Positions 28,281-36,052 of a stretch of DNA of 64,000 nucleotides are shown one piece after another (position 1 is the stretch's first letter; each line of letters begins with the position of its first letter). Both the position numbers and the translations under genes were made by a program. Below the pieces are notes generated by a model that made no database searches, had not been told where the DNA came from, and saw only the letters and a program-made list of their open reading frames with translations. Source of the DNA: DATEDA01 sp963827595 (lineage in GTDB: Bacteria > Pseudomonadota > Gammaproteobacteria > Burkholderiales > SG8-39); the NCBI GenBank assembly GCA_963827595.1, contig CAWHBT010000001.1, forward strand, positions 124,001 to 188,000, written 5' to 3'.

Positions 28281-28339
28281 GCCCGCCGGGCCGTCCCAAG
28301 GGCGAATCCCGAGCGCGCCGCGCGAGGGTAGTCGAATGA
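28277..28339 (+). CDS. 20-codon coupling ORF with RPKGE-type peptide between the AcnX subunits
   Basis: A short ORF starts ATGA over the stop of the AcnX large subunit and ends in another ATGA over the start of the small subunit. It therefore bridges the 55-bp gap by two four-base overlaps. Its peptide is MSPPGRPKGESRARRARVVE. From memory, GRPKGE-type leader peptides recur before unrelated genes in Betaproteobacteria, where the DNA rather than the peptide may matter: it carries a conserved purine-rich end (GAGGGTAGTCGA) that can serve as the next ribosome site. It may be translated only for coupling. Confidence 0.45.
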   Translation: MSPPGRPKGESRARRARVVE

Positions 28340-28758
28340 CCGCGCCGCTGGCGACGATCCGCGTCGTGCGCGCGTTCGGTCCGGTTGTCGAAGGCGAGGC
28401 GGTGGTCTCAGCCGAGGGCTTCTCGCCGCGCTATGACCTCGACCGCTGGTCGGGGGTCATCACCAAGCCCGGTCACAAGCTCGAGGGCACGAGCCTCCGC
28501 GACAAGATCTGCTTCTTTCCGACCGCGAAGGGCGGCATCGCCGCGGGCTGGGCGTTCTATGACATCAAGCACAAGGGCATCGCGCCGAAGGCGCTCGTCT
28601 TCGGCGTGACAAATCCGGTGATGGTGCAGGGCGCCGTGTTCGCCAGTATTGCGATTACCGAAGGGTGGGACCGGCCCGCGGCCGAGGTCATCCGCACCGG
28701 CGACTGGGTGCGCGTCGATCCCGCGCGCCGGGTCGTCGAGCTCCTGCGGCGTGCGTGA
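28336..28758 (+). CDS. aconitase X swivel (small) subunit, DUF126
   Basis: 140-residue small subunit carrying the swivelling beta-barrel domain that closes over the active site of AcnX. Landmarks are GPVVEGEAVVSAEGFSPRYDLDRWSGVI with the conserved FSF/FSP region, GHKLEGTSLRDKICFFPTAKGGIAAGWAFYDIKHKGIAPKALVF, and the serine-region loop. The split two-gene form is the bacterial and archaeal type II arrangement. It follows the catalytic subunit with the bridging ORF between, so the two are probably made in equal amounts. It ends in a strong hairpin region shared with the convergent GYD gene. Confidence 0.87.
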   Translation: MTAPLATIRVVRAFGPVVEGEAVVSAEGFSPRYDLDRWSGVITKPGHKLEGTSLRDKICFFPTAKGGIAAGWAFYDIKHKGIAPKALVFGVTNPVMVQGAVFASIAITEGWDRPAAEVIRTGDWVRVDPARRVVELLRRA

Positions 28759-28795
28759 GGCGCGCTCGCCCGTCGCCCGAGCACCGGGAGCGCAT

Positions 28796-28821
28796 AGACG
28801 GCGGGCGCAAGCCCGCCGTCT
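28796..28821. terminator. perfect GCAA-tetraloop hairpin between convergent genes
   Basis: AGACGGCGGGC, loop GCAA, GCCCGCCGTCT: an 11-bp perfect stem capped by a GNRA tetraloop, midway between the AcnX small subunit and the convergent GYD gene. No T-run follows on either strand. Its symmetry suits a bidirectional terminator or mRNA 3'-end stabiliser. Confidence 0.6.
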
Positions 28822-28842
28822 GCAGGTCGAGCGCGCAACGGT

Positions 28843-29133
28843 TCACGGCATCTTGCCGATGATCCCCTTGATCTCCTCAGGCGAGAAGGCGCGCAGCGTT
28901 TGCGTGCGAATGTTGCCGAGGGAGCCCAGCTTCAGGAGCGCGGCGGTCACGGCCTCGTCGGACCCTTCGACGACGGTGACGATGTCGTAGGTGCCTACGG
29001 TGTAGTGAACGCTCTTGATCGCGATCCCGAGCTTGTCCGCCATGGCCCTAAAGGCGGCGAGCCGGTCCGGGGAGTCCTTGACACTCCGGATCCCCTGATC
29101 GGTGAAATTGGCAAGGGTGACGTAGGTCGCCAT
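28843..29133 (-). CDS. GYD-domain protein
   Basis: 96 residues, a normal length for the GYD family, which form small ferredoxin-like (alpha-beta) oligomers of unknown role. The core is MATYVTLANFTDQGIRSVKDSPDRLAAFR, then IAIKSVHYTVGTYDIVTVVEGSDEAVTAALLKLGSLGNIRTQTLRAFSPEE. The family G-x-Y-D motif is present as VGTYDIV. The ATG sits behind GAAGGAGAAGGACC, a very strong ribosome site. It may be a monocistronic stress- or redox-linked protein; no partner is evident. It is convergent with the AcnX pair and separated from the class II aldolase by about 90 bp. Confidence 0.87.
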   Translation of the reverse strand: MATYVTLANFTDQGIRSVKDSPDRLAAFRAMADKLGIAIKSVHYTVGTYDIVTVVEGSDEAVTAALLKLGSLGNIRTQTLRAFSPEEIKGIIGKMP

Positions 29134-29222
29134 GGTCCTTCTCCTTCGATGAGTGGCGTTTCCCTGGCGGTCGGGAACGGTCCAGCGGCGTGGAAGAAGG
29201 CCGCCATTCTTCCAAGTTCAGT

Positions 29223-30068
29223 CTATTTCCCCATCGCTTCGCGCTTCCAGAGTTCCCAGGATCGGATGTAGTCGCGCCGCGCCTCGATCAGCCGGCCTTC
29301 CTCGGGGCTGAGGTAGTTGATGGTGCCCCCCAGCGCCATCGCCTCTGCCTGAAGCTTGGCGCCGAGCTCGAGGTAAATGCTGCGGCCGACCACGTGTTGC
29401 AGCGACGGCCCTACGACCGCGGCGCCGTGGCCGCGCATGAGCGTCGCGGGTTTGCTGCCCAGGCTCTTTGCAAGGGCGCGTCCCAGCGCGGCGTTCCGGA
29501 CCAGCATGTCGGTCATCCCGCCGGCGTCCCGGATCTCGAAGACCGGCAGGCCCTCGGCGAGGAATCCGCCCGAATGGGCCACGGCGCGCAGCGGCACGCT
29601 GCTGACGGTGAACGGGATCAGCGAAGGCGAATGGTTGTGGACAACGGCGATGACGTCCGGCCGCGCCTTGTAGATCTCGCCGTGGATGAAGCGCTCGGAA
29701 TAGAGCCGCTGGCCTTTGGGGTCGACCACCGGCGTGCTGTCGAGGTCGAACTCCATGATGTCCTCCGCGACCACCAGCGCCGGCGCGCGTGCGCGCGAGA
29801 TGAGATAGCGGTTCGGATCGCGGTTGTGGCGGACGCTCACGTGCCCCATGCCGTCGACCACGCCTTGCTGCGCGAGGATGCGATTGGCGGCGACGAGGTC
29901 CTCGATCAGCTTCGGATCGGGCGGCCCTGCGGAAACCGGCGGCTGCTGGGCGAGCGCCTGGGTCGCGGCGAACGCGGCCAGTGCGATGCAGAGGATCCGA
30001 CGGCCCGCGTGGTTCCGGGTCGTGAACGTCGAGCGCACCCAGCTAGTCCTGGCAACAATCCGATTCAT
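29223..30068 (-). CDS. class II aldolase/adducin family protein with export signal
   Basis: 281 residues. A long N-terminus MNRIVARTSWVRSTFTTRNH leads into RRILCIALAAFAATQALAQ, a credible signal peptide with cleavage after AQALA. The aldolase fold follows with metal ligands in ERFIHGEIYKARPDVIAVVHNHSPS (the H-x-H pair) and TLMRGHGAAVVGPSLQH. GMGHVSVRHNRDPNRYLISR is the substrate loop. Most relatives (fuculose- or ribulose-phosphate aldolases) are cytoplasmic, so a periplasmic location is notable. Export also removes access to phosphorylated sugars, so the activity may be on a free hydroxy-keto acid. The ATG follows GAGGGGGAACC, directly after a truncated methyltransferase. Confidence 0.82.
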   Translation of the reverse strand: MNRIVARTSWVRSTFTTRNHAGRRILCIALAAFAATQALAQQPPVSAGPPDPKLIEDLVAANRILAQQGVVDGMGHVSVRHNRDPNRYLISRARAPALVVAEDIMEFDLDSTPVVDPKGQRLYSERFIHGEIYKARPDVIAVVHNHSPSLIPFTVSSVPLRAVAHSGGFLAEGLPVFEIRDAGGMTDMLVRNAALGRALAKSLGSKPATLMRGHGAAVVGPSLQHVVGRSIYLELGAKLQAEAMALGGTINYLSPEEGRLIEARRDYIRSWELWKREAMGK

Positions 30069-30087
30069 GGTTCCCCCTCATCCCTCT

Positions 30088-30465
30088 TCATCGCCGAGTC
30101 GGCGGCAACATGAGCACGAGACGGCCAACGACCGCATCTACCGCAGCAGGCAGCTCGATTTCCCGAAAATCGGCGGCCAGGAAGGGCACGTTGGTCAGGC
30201 CGTTCGCCTTGGCTCGCTGTTCGGCGAATGCCACCTGGGCCGGATCACGGTCGGCGCCGATGACGCTGCCCTCTGGCCCCACGAACCGGGCCGCCAGGAA
30301 CGCGACGTCTCCTGCCCCTGAGCCGATATCAAGAACCCGCATGCCCGACGCGATGCCGGCCCTTTCGAACAGCCGCTGGGTCAATGGCGCAACCAGCTCG
30401 CTTTGCGCGATCAGTCTCAGTCGTTCGTCTTGGGAGCTCTGGAGCGGATAGCTCTCTCTTGCCAT
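30088..30465 (-). pseudogene. class I SAM-dependent methyltransferase, C-terminally truncated
   Basis: 125 codons covering only the N-terminal half of a Rossmann methyltransferase. The SAM site is VLDIGSGAGDVAFLAARFVGPEGSVIGADRDPAQVAFAEQRA, then FLAADFREIELPAAVDAVVGRLVLM. The reading then turns into LPPTRR and stops, where intact relatives continue for about 130 residues with the rest of the sheet. The break falls 19 bp before the class II aldolase start, so a deletion seems to have joined the two. Product function is doubtful. The start ATG at 30465 looks original. Confidence 0.72.
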
Positions 30466-30584
30466 AGCGTCATTTCGGTGCGTAGCGGTTCACGTCGATG
30501 GGTCCTAGCGCCCGGCACGTGACGCCGAATGCCTTGGATCAGCGGCCGTGAAGCAGCAGGCGACAGCTCGCTGTGAGGCGGTCG

Positions 30585-30953
30585 TCATCCCTTCTCACGC
30601 GCACCAGCGAACACTGCAGTGGCAAACAACAAGCCAACCAGCAGTACGACGGCAGAGGTCGTGAACCACATGACTGTCTTCCGGTACTCATTCGGATCAT
30701 CGTCTTCAAGCCGGAGCGAGCGAACCAGCGCGACAATCTGCAGCACGACGGCAATGACCATCGTCCCGGCGGCGATGATCGATCGCGAAGTCCACTCCCC
30801 CGGGGCTTCAAAGCCCCAGAACCGAAAGAGCGCCAGCGAGAAACCCAGGAGGACCGTGATCGCCGTAATGATTCCCTGTCGATAACCTTCGGGAAGCGGG
30901 CGATGCTGTCGCTCCGGAGCCGGCAATGGCTGACGCTTGGGATCCTCTTCCAT
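30585..30953 (-). CDS. small inner-membrane protein, three predicted segments
   Basis: 122 residues. A basic, proline-rich cytoplasmic start (MEEDPKRQPLPAPERQHRPLPEGYRQG) precedes a first membrane span (IITAITVLLGFSLALFRFWGF). SIIAAGTMVIAVVLQIVALV is the second span, and TVMWFTTSAVVLLVGLLFATAVFAGA the third. The loop RSLRLEDDDPNEYRKTVMWF is conserved in a family of uncharacterised proteobacterial membrane proteins as I recall, but I cannot name it. No operon partner is clear. The gap to the truncated methyltransferase is about 120 bp without recognisable features. Confidence 0.7.
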   Translation of the reverse strand: MEEDPKRQPLPAPERQHRPLPEGYRQGIITAITVLLGFSLALFRFWGFEAPGEWTSRSIIAAGTMVIAVVLQIVALVRSLRLEDDDPNEYRKTVMWFTTSAVVLLVGLLFATAVFAGAREKG

Positions 30954-31144
30954 TGCGCTCCTCGTCTCCCCGTTTCGATCAGCGTCCCATTGCTACGACG
31001 GCCAAGACGCCCAGCTCTCCAATGAGCGTCGGTCGCGTCATGCTATTCCCATCTCTGGGCATAAGGAAACATCCGGGCGACATACGCCGATGAGCGCCGT
31101 GCGGGGAGCAGCGGCGTTGCACCGCGGTCTCTGCTGGCCGCTGC

Positions 31145-31918
31145 TCAGCCCTTGCAGGCCGGCAAGGCGAGCGCCTGCAGAACCTCGCCCGTGCGGCGGC
31201 TCTGGACGAAGGCGGCGACGCCCCCGTTCGTCACGCCGCGCGCCGTCACCTTGCGAACGAGCTCCACGCCGCCCGCGGCGTCGAGCGCAATCGGCCCCCA
31301 CCACTCGCGGACGACGAAGTCGTGATGCAACGTCACCCCGCGGTTCTCGCCCGCGGTAACCCGATTGCTCAGGCCGTTCTCGTAGACCGTGATGTAGAGC
31401 ACCGCGTCGGCGCGGTCCTCGCGCCCGGGGACCGTGCCCGACGCCTGGACCTCGAAACTGCCCGGCTGCGGTTCGCGCAGGCCCAGCGTGATCTCGGCGC
31501 GCGCGGGCCTGGCGTTGGTCGTGCGGACGTCGTCCGCGAACCGCCCACGGGCTGACCAGCCGCGGTAGTCGCGCCCGCCGAGCATGACCTGCGGCGTGTA
31601 CACGACGCGCGCGCGGCTGATCGCCGCGAGCTCGCGCTGGCGCGCGCTGAACGCCGGGCTCGCGAACGGGTCCTTCCAGCCGATGTAGTCCCAGTAGTCG
31701 ACGTGCAGCGCGAGCGGGACGACGCGCTCCGGCCCGAAGCCCGCCGCCGGCAGCTTCCGGAGCCACTCGTCGGCCGGCGGGCAGCTGTTGCAGCCTTCGG
31801 AGGTGTAGAGCTCGACGAGCACCGCCGTTCCGGGACCGCTCCTGGCGGTGCACTCGGCCGCCTGGGCAGCCGGGACGATCGAGAGAATCGCGAACGCGGC
31901 GAACCAACGGTACGTCAT
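31145..31918 (-). CDS. DUF1223 (thioredoxin-fold) secreted protein
   Basis: 257 residues from the ATG at 31918, which has GGAGGTCGTC ahead. The signal peptide runs to about residue 20 (SIVPAAQAAE). The family signature follows: VLVELYTSEGCNSCPPADEWLRKL with a C-x2-C redox pair, then HVDYWDYIGWKDPFASPAFSARQRELA and VYTPQVMLGGRDYRGW. These are the hallmark blocks of DUF1223, a periplasmic thioredoxin-like family of unknown substrate. The C-terminal half is beta-rich and ends with LQALALPACKG. No DsbD-like partner lies nearby. It stands upstream of the small membrane protein gene in the same direction, 190 bp apart. Confidence 0.87.
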   Translation of the reverse strand: MTYRWFAAFAILSIVPAAQAAECTARSGPGTAVLVELYTSEGCNSCPPADEWLRKLPAAGFGPERVVPLALHVDYWDYIGWKDPFASPAFSARQRELAAISRARVVYTPQVMLGGRDYRGWSARGRFADDVRTTNARPARAEITLGLREPQPGSFEVQASGTVPGREDRADAVLYITVYENGLSNRVTAGENRGVTLHHDFVVREWWGPIALDAAGGVELVRKVTARGVTNGGVAAFVQSRRTGEVLQALALPACKG

Positions 31919-31983
31919 GACGACCTCCAGCAAGCGGGACCCCGGGTCATCTACGCTCGGGAGCCGCCCGTCGGATGCGCGGT

Positions 31984-33169
31984 CACCGACCCGGCCCGAG
32001 CAGCCTCGCGACCCAGTCCAGCTTGTCGCGGAACTGCGCCTCGTCCGGGGGCTGTTTCCGCATCACCGGATGCGGCAGCTCGAAGAACGAGCCGTCCGCC
32101 TTGACCGCCCGCCCCCCGCCGGTCTCGAGGTAGCAGTAGCCCGCTCCGTCGAAGGTTTCTCGCGGCTGGCTCCCGAGCACCTTCGCCGCGATCTGATGCG
32201 CGACGACCCGGCCCTGCGCCTCGCGAATACCCCCGCCTTGGGCAGCGACAACGCGACCTCGGGCTTGTAGCGCCCGGGCAGCGGCACGGACTGTGACGTC
32301 GCCCACCGCGTAGACCTCGCCGATCTCGGACGCCGTGTTGACCCGCAGCGTCTGCGGATCGACCGGGATCCACCCGGACGGGTTGGTCAGGTTCGCATCG
32401 CGCACGACCTTCGGCGCTTCATGCGGCGGGATCGGCGATCAGCAGGTCGTAGACCACCTCGCTCCCGCCCTCGAACACGACGCGGCGTGCCGCACCGTCC
32501 ACCCGCACCGTCTTCTGCTGCGTCCGGTAGTCGATCCCGCGCTGCTCGAGCTCGCTCTGGATGTACTGCCCCATCTCGGGACCAGCGGTCGGCATCGGCG
32601 CCGGCTCGACCGTCCAGATCGCGATGCGTGCCTTCCCCGCGAGGCCGCGGGCCGCGAAGGCGGCGTGCAGCAGCATGGCGGCCTCGTAGGGCGCAGGCGG
32701 GCACTTGAACGGCGCCTTTGGGATCAGGATCACGAGGTTGCCGCCGGAGAACCGCTCGAGCGCGGGCCGCAGCCGTTCGGCGCCGTCCACCGTGTAGAAC
32801 GTGTGCGCCGCTGCCTCGAGCCCCGGCACGGCCGCGGGGTTCAGATCCGCGCCGAGGGCGATCACGAGCTGGTCGAAGCGGAGCGCCCGCTGCTCGATGA
32901 CGATCCGGCGCTCGGCGAGCTTGAGGGCCGCGACTGCTCGCCTGGACGAAGCGGACGCCCGGCACGAGCAGCTCGGCGCGCGGCCGCGAGATCTGCGCGT
33001 AGCTCCGGTCGCCGAGCGCGACCCAGGTCTTCCCCGCGCCGACGTAGAAGTCGGGGGTCTGGTCGACGACGACGATCTCGTGCTCCGACGGCACGAGCGC
33101 GCGCAGGGTGTTGGCCGCGGCGATCCCACCGAACCCGCCGCCGAGGATCAACGTGGTCGTGGCGGACAT
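31984..33169 (-). pseudogene. SQR/FCC-type NAD(P)/FAD oxidoreductase, four phase changes
   Basis: Pieces in different frames join into one sulfide:quinone reductase-like flavoprotein of about 395 residues. It starts TTLILGGGFGGIAAANTLRALVPSEHEIVVVD (FAD site) and YVGAGKTWVALGDRSYAQISRPRAELL. A frame change near 32945 leads to LVIALGADLNPAAVPGLE and LVILIPKAPFKCPPAPYEAAMLLH. Another near 32410 leads to DANLTNPSGWIPVDPQTLRV and GEVYAVGDVTV. Further changes near 32290 and 32225 lead to EAQGRVVAHQIAAKVLG, ending LLGPGR. The cysteines typical of bona fide sulfide reductases are not obvious. No in-frame stop appears between the joins. Function would be electron transfer from sulfide or another donor to quinone or cytochrome. 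Confidence 0.75.
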
Positions 33170-33276
33170 AGCGTTCCCCCGGGGCGATGCAAGGCAACCA
33201 GCTTGGCACGGGCGGTGGGAGATTTCCAGCGCCGTTTGACGCTCCGCGCCCGTTCACCGATGATGGCAGCCCGCCG

Positions 33277-34458
33277 ATGACCCCGCCTGCCGCCGCCCAC
33301 GCCGGAATTCGCGCGTTCTTCGCCGGCGCATTCTCCTGGAACATGGGGCTCGGGATGACGCACATCCTGATCCCGCTCTACGCCGACCACCTCGGCTACT
33401 CCGGCGTGGCGATCGGGAGCCTCGTCGCCCTGCCGGTCCTCGTTCAGATCGCGTTCAACCTCCTCGGCGGCGCGTGGACCGACCGCGCGGGCGGCAAGCG
33501 GCTCGCCCTCGCCTCCTGCCTCGCGTTCCTTGCCGGCGCCGCGGTGTTCGTGTTCGCCTCGAGCTTCGGGGTCCTGCTGCTCGCCCAGCTCTGCGTGATC
33601 GTCTCGCGCGCCATGTTCTGGCCGGCGACCTGGTCGCTCGGCTCGCAGCTCCCGGGCGACCGGGGCGCGCAGATGGGCCGCCTCAACTCGATCACCAACG
33701 CCGGGCAGATCGTCGGCACGATCGTCGCCGGCCTCGCGCTCGCCCACTTCGGGTTCGCGACTGGCTTCTGGCTAGTCGCGGTGTTCGGCGGCGTGCTGTC
33801 GTTCGCGCTCCTCAGCACGTTCGCCGCGCCCGCGCCGCCGCGCACCGCCGCGAAGCCGCCGCCCATATTCGCCGCCTACGCCGAGCTCGCACGCCGGCCC
33901 ACGATCTGGTTCGCCCTGATGTGCGCCTACGTGTCGGCGCTGCCGTTCTCGCTCAGCTTCTCCTTTTACCCGCTGCTGCTCGTGAGCCAGGGCTTCTCGA
34001 GCGACGAGGCCGGCTGGATGCTCGCCGTCCGCGCGCTCGGCTCGGTGTTCGCCGGGGCGACCGCGGCGCGCTACGTGCGCAAGGTCTCGGCGCGCTCGAT
34101 CCCGTTCGCCGCCGCGCTCGGCGTGGCGCTGTCGGTGCTGCTCGTCGCCGCATCCGACCGCGCCGTCCCGATCGGCGCGCTGTTGTTCCTGGTCGGATTC
34201 GCCTCGGGCGTGATGACGCTCTACTTCCAGCTCCTCATCAGCGAGCTGTCCTCGACCGAGACGCGCGGCTCGGCGCTCGCGCTCGGCGGTCTGGGCTGGG
34301 GCCTCTCCCATCTCACGACGCCGCTCATCATGGGGGCCCTGAAGGATACGCTGGGCATCGCGGCCGGGTTCTACGCGATGGGCGCCATCGCAATCGCGTG
34401 GGCGGCCGCGCTCCCGCCGATGCAGGCGTGGGCATTTCGTGGCGGAAGACCGCGCTAG
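33277..34458 (+). CDS. MFS transporter
   Basis: 393-residue twelve-span major facilitator. I chose the ATG at 33277: the 30-codon extension upstream has poor G/C third positions, unlike the gene, so it is not coding. Segments include SWNMGLGMTHILIPLYADHLGYSGVAIGSLVALPVLVQIAFNLLGGAWTDRAGGKRLALASC, with the D-R-x-G-x-K/R loop between spans 2 and 3, and FVFASSFGVLLLAQLCVIVSRAMFWPATWSLGSQL. YFQLLISELSSTETRGSALALGGLGWGLSHL lies in the second half. The substrate is unknown. A hairpin at the stop separates it from the next gene. Confidence 0.87.
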   Translation: MTPPAAAHAGIRAFFAGAFSWNMGLGMTHILIPLYADHLGYSGVAIGSLVALPVLVQIAFNLLGGAWTDRAGGKRLALASCLAFLAGAAVFVFASSFGVLLLAQLCVIVSRAMFWPATWSLGSQLPGDRGAQMGRLNSITNAGQIVGTIVAGLALAHFGFATGFWLVAVFGGVLSFALLSTFAAPAPPRTAAKPPPIFAAYAELARRPTIWFALMCAYVSALPFSLSFSFYPLLLVSQGFSSDEAGWMLAVRALGSVFAGATAARYVRKVSARSIPFAAALGVALSVLLVAASDRAVPIGALLFLVGFASGVMTLYFQLLISELSSTETRGSALALGGLGWGLSHLTTPLIMGALKDTLGIAAGFYAMGAIAIAWAAALPPMQAWAFRGGRPR

Positions 34459-34478
34459 CCGGCGGCCGCGCCGGCTAG
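34455..34478 (+). terminator. 10-bp hairpin spanning the MFS stop codon
   Basis: CTAGCCGGCG, loop GCCG, CGCCGGCTAG: a perfect 10-bp inverted repeat whose left arm contains the transporter's TAG. Two adenines and mixed sequence follow, no T-run. It probably ends or processes the transcript before the small membrane-protein gene 40 bp on. Confidence 0.5.
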
Positions 34479-34517
34479 AATCGACGCCGCCTTCAAAACC
34501 GCACGGGAGACGACGCA

Positions 34518-34700
34518 ATGCTGAAGTGGGCCGGGATCACGTTCGGCATCGGGATGCTCATCATCCTGCTCGAATGGAACATGGCGAGGAAGAAGAAGGA
34601 GGGCATCACCTGGACCGACAAGCAGCGGATGAACGGGATCTTCTGGCTCTCGGTCGCGATGTCGGCGCTCGTCGCCGGGCTCATCTGGATGGCGGGATGA
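34518..34700 (+). CDS. two-span small membrane protein (60 aa)
   Basis: 60 residues with two hydrophobic helices: MLKWAGITFGIGMLIILLEW and GIFWLSVAMSALVAGLIWMAG. The short loop NMARKKKEGITWTDKQRMN between them carries a strongly basic patch (RKKK), which places the loop in the cytoplasm. The start is plausible, with GGGAGACGACGC upstream. I do not recognise the family. It precedes the luciferase-like monooxygenase by 13 bp, so the two may share a transcript. Its high G/C in third positions agrees with real coding. Confidence 0.72.
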   Translation: MLKWAGITFGIGMLIILLEWNMARKKKEGITWTDKQRMNGIFWLSVAMSALVAGLIWMAG

Positions 34701-34713
34701 CTCCGGCGCGGGC

Positions 34714-35722
34714 ATGACGCTCCCGCTCGGGGTGCTCGACCAGTCGCCGGTCATCTCGGGGCACGCGCCGGGGGAGGCCGTCGCCCAGACCGTCCGCCTC
34801 GCCGAGGCGGCCGACCGGCTCGGCTACGCGCGCTACTGGCTCGCCGAGCACCACGGCATCGAAGCGCTCGGCGACCCCTGTCCCGAGATCCTGGCGGCCC
34901 GCGTCGCCGCCGCGACCGCGGGCATCCGCGTCGGCACCGGGGGCGTGCTCCTGCCCTACTACAGCGCGCTCAAGGTCGCCGAGCAGTTCCGGATGCTCGA
35001 GGCGCTGTTCCCCGGGCGGATCGACCTCGGCGTCGGGCGCGCGCCCGGCGGCGACCGCCTCACCGCGCAGGCGGTCGCGCGCGGCCCCTACGCCTTCGCC
35101 GACGATTTTCCCGAGCAGGTACGCGATCTGGTCGGATTCCTCGACCGGACCCTGCCGCCCGCGCACCCCTTCGCGCGCGTGAAGGCGATGCCCGCAGGCG
35201 ACACCTCGCCCGAGGTGTGGCTGCTCGGCTCGTCCGACTACAGCGGCGCGCTCGCCGCCGAGCTCGGCGCTGCGGTTCGCGTTCGCGCACTTCATCAACG
35301 CCCGCGGCGGCGACGCCGTGATGCGCGCGTACAGGGCGGCGTTCACGCCCTCGGCGCGGGAGCCCGCCCCCCGGTCGCTCGTCTGCGTGTTCGTGATCTG
35401 CGCCGAGACGGGCGCCGAGGCCGAGCGGCTCGCGGCGCCGATCGATCTGCGCCGGCTGCACATGGCGCTCGGCATCGACGCGCCGGTTCCGAGCTACGCC
35501 GAAGCGGCGGCCCACCGCTACGGCGAGCGCGAGCGCGCCTACGTGCTCGCGCAGCGGGAGCGCCTCGTCCTGGGGGACCCGGATGCGGTCCGTCAGCGCC
35601 TCCTCGGCCTCGCCGAGCAGTACGCGGCCGACGAGCTGATGATCCTCACGATCACCGGCGACTACGCGAGCCGGCAGCGCTCGTACGAGCTCGTCGCCAG
35701 CGCGTTCGGGTTGCGCCGCTGA
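34714..35722 (+). pseudogene. LLM-class flavin-dependent oxidoreductase (MsnO8-like), single frameshift
   Basis: Luciferase-like monooxygenase of about 335 codons, intact except for one extra base near 35270. The first part reads LGVLDQSPVISGHAPGEAVAQTVRLAEAADRLGYARYWLAEHHGIEALG with the family E-H-H, then IRVGTGGVLLPYYSALKVAEQFRMLEALFPGRIDLGVGRAPGGD. After the phase change come FAFAHFINARGGDAVMRAYRAAF and QRLLGLAEQYAADELMILTITGDY, ending at 35722. Such proteins use reduced flavin to oxidise or desulfonate small molecules. It may be functional if the extra base is a sequencing error. No flavin reductase gene is adjacent. Confidence 0.8.
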
Positions 35723-35745
35723 TCGGTCCCGGCGGGTCGCGCCGC

Positions 35746-35924
35746 TCAGCAGTGCTGTGGCGCCGGTGCGGGCCGCGCGACGGGCGACCCGCGCAACCAC
35801 GCTGCGGCGCGCCTGAGGTAGCCGTGCACCGCTTCCGAGCGCATCCGGTGCGCGGCCCGCATTGCCGCCTCGATTTCCTCCCGGGTCGGGGCGGACCGCG
35901 GGTAAATGCATGATGGACTTGCAT
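35746..35924 (-). pseudogene. possible small charged-helix protein, frame broken near its start
   Basis: An ATG at 35924 sits behind a good TAGGAG site. Its own frame runs into low-complexity arginine sequence, but a different phase just downstream reads YPRSAPTREEIEAAMRAAHRMRSEAVHGYLRRAAAWLRG to the stop at 35746. That phrase resembles small proteobacterial proteins with an amphipathic helix of the R-A-x-x-x-R-S-E-A type. A single missing or extra base between 35895 and 35915 would join ribosome site and helix. It could instead be a chance ORF, so confidence is low. Confidence 0.35.
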
Positions 35925-36052
35925 GGTTGTTGACTCCTAGCGTTGATCGGACCACGACCAGAAATCTACGCCTCCACCGAGCGTATGAACAACGAAACCT
36001 CGACATGCTGACGCATGCGCTCATCGCATGCATAGCACCCGCGGCGGCGGCG

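Noticed and set aside
31038..31907. 289-codon minus-strand ORF in the DUF1223 region
   Set aside because: Overlaps the DUF1223 gene in another phase and lacks its signal peptide and C-x2-C motif.
35260..35285. Programmed frameshift in the luciferase-like gene
   Set aside because: The sequence around the change has no slippery run; the family never uses recoding.
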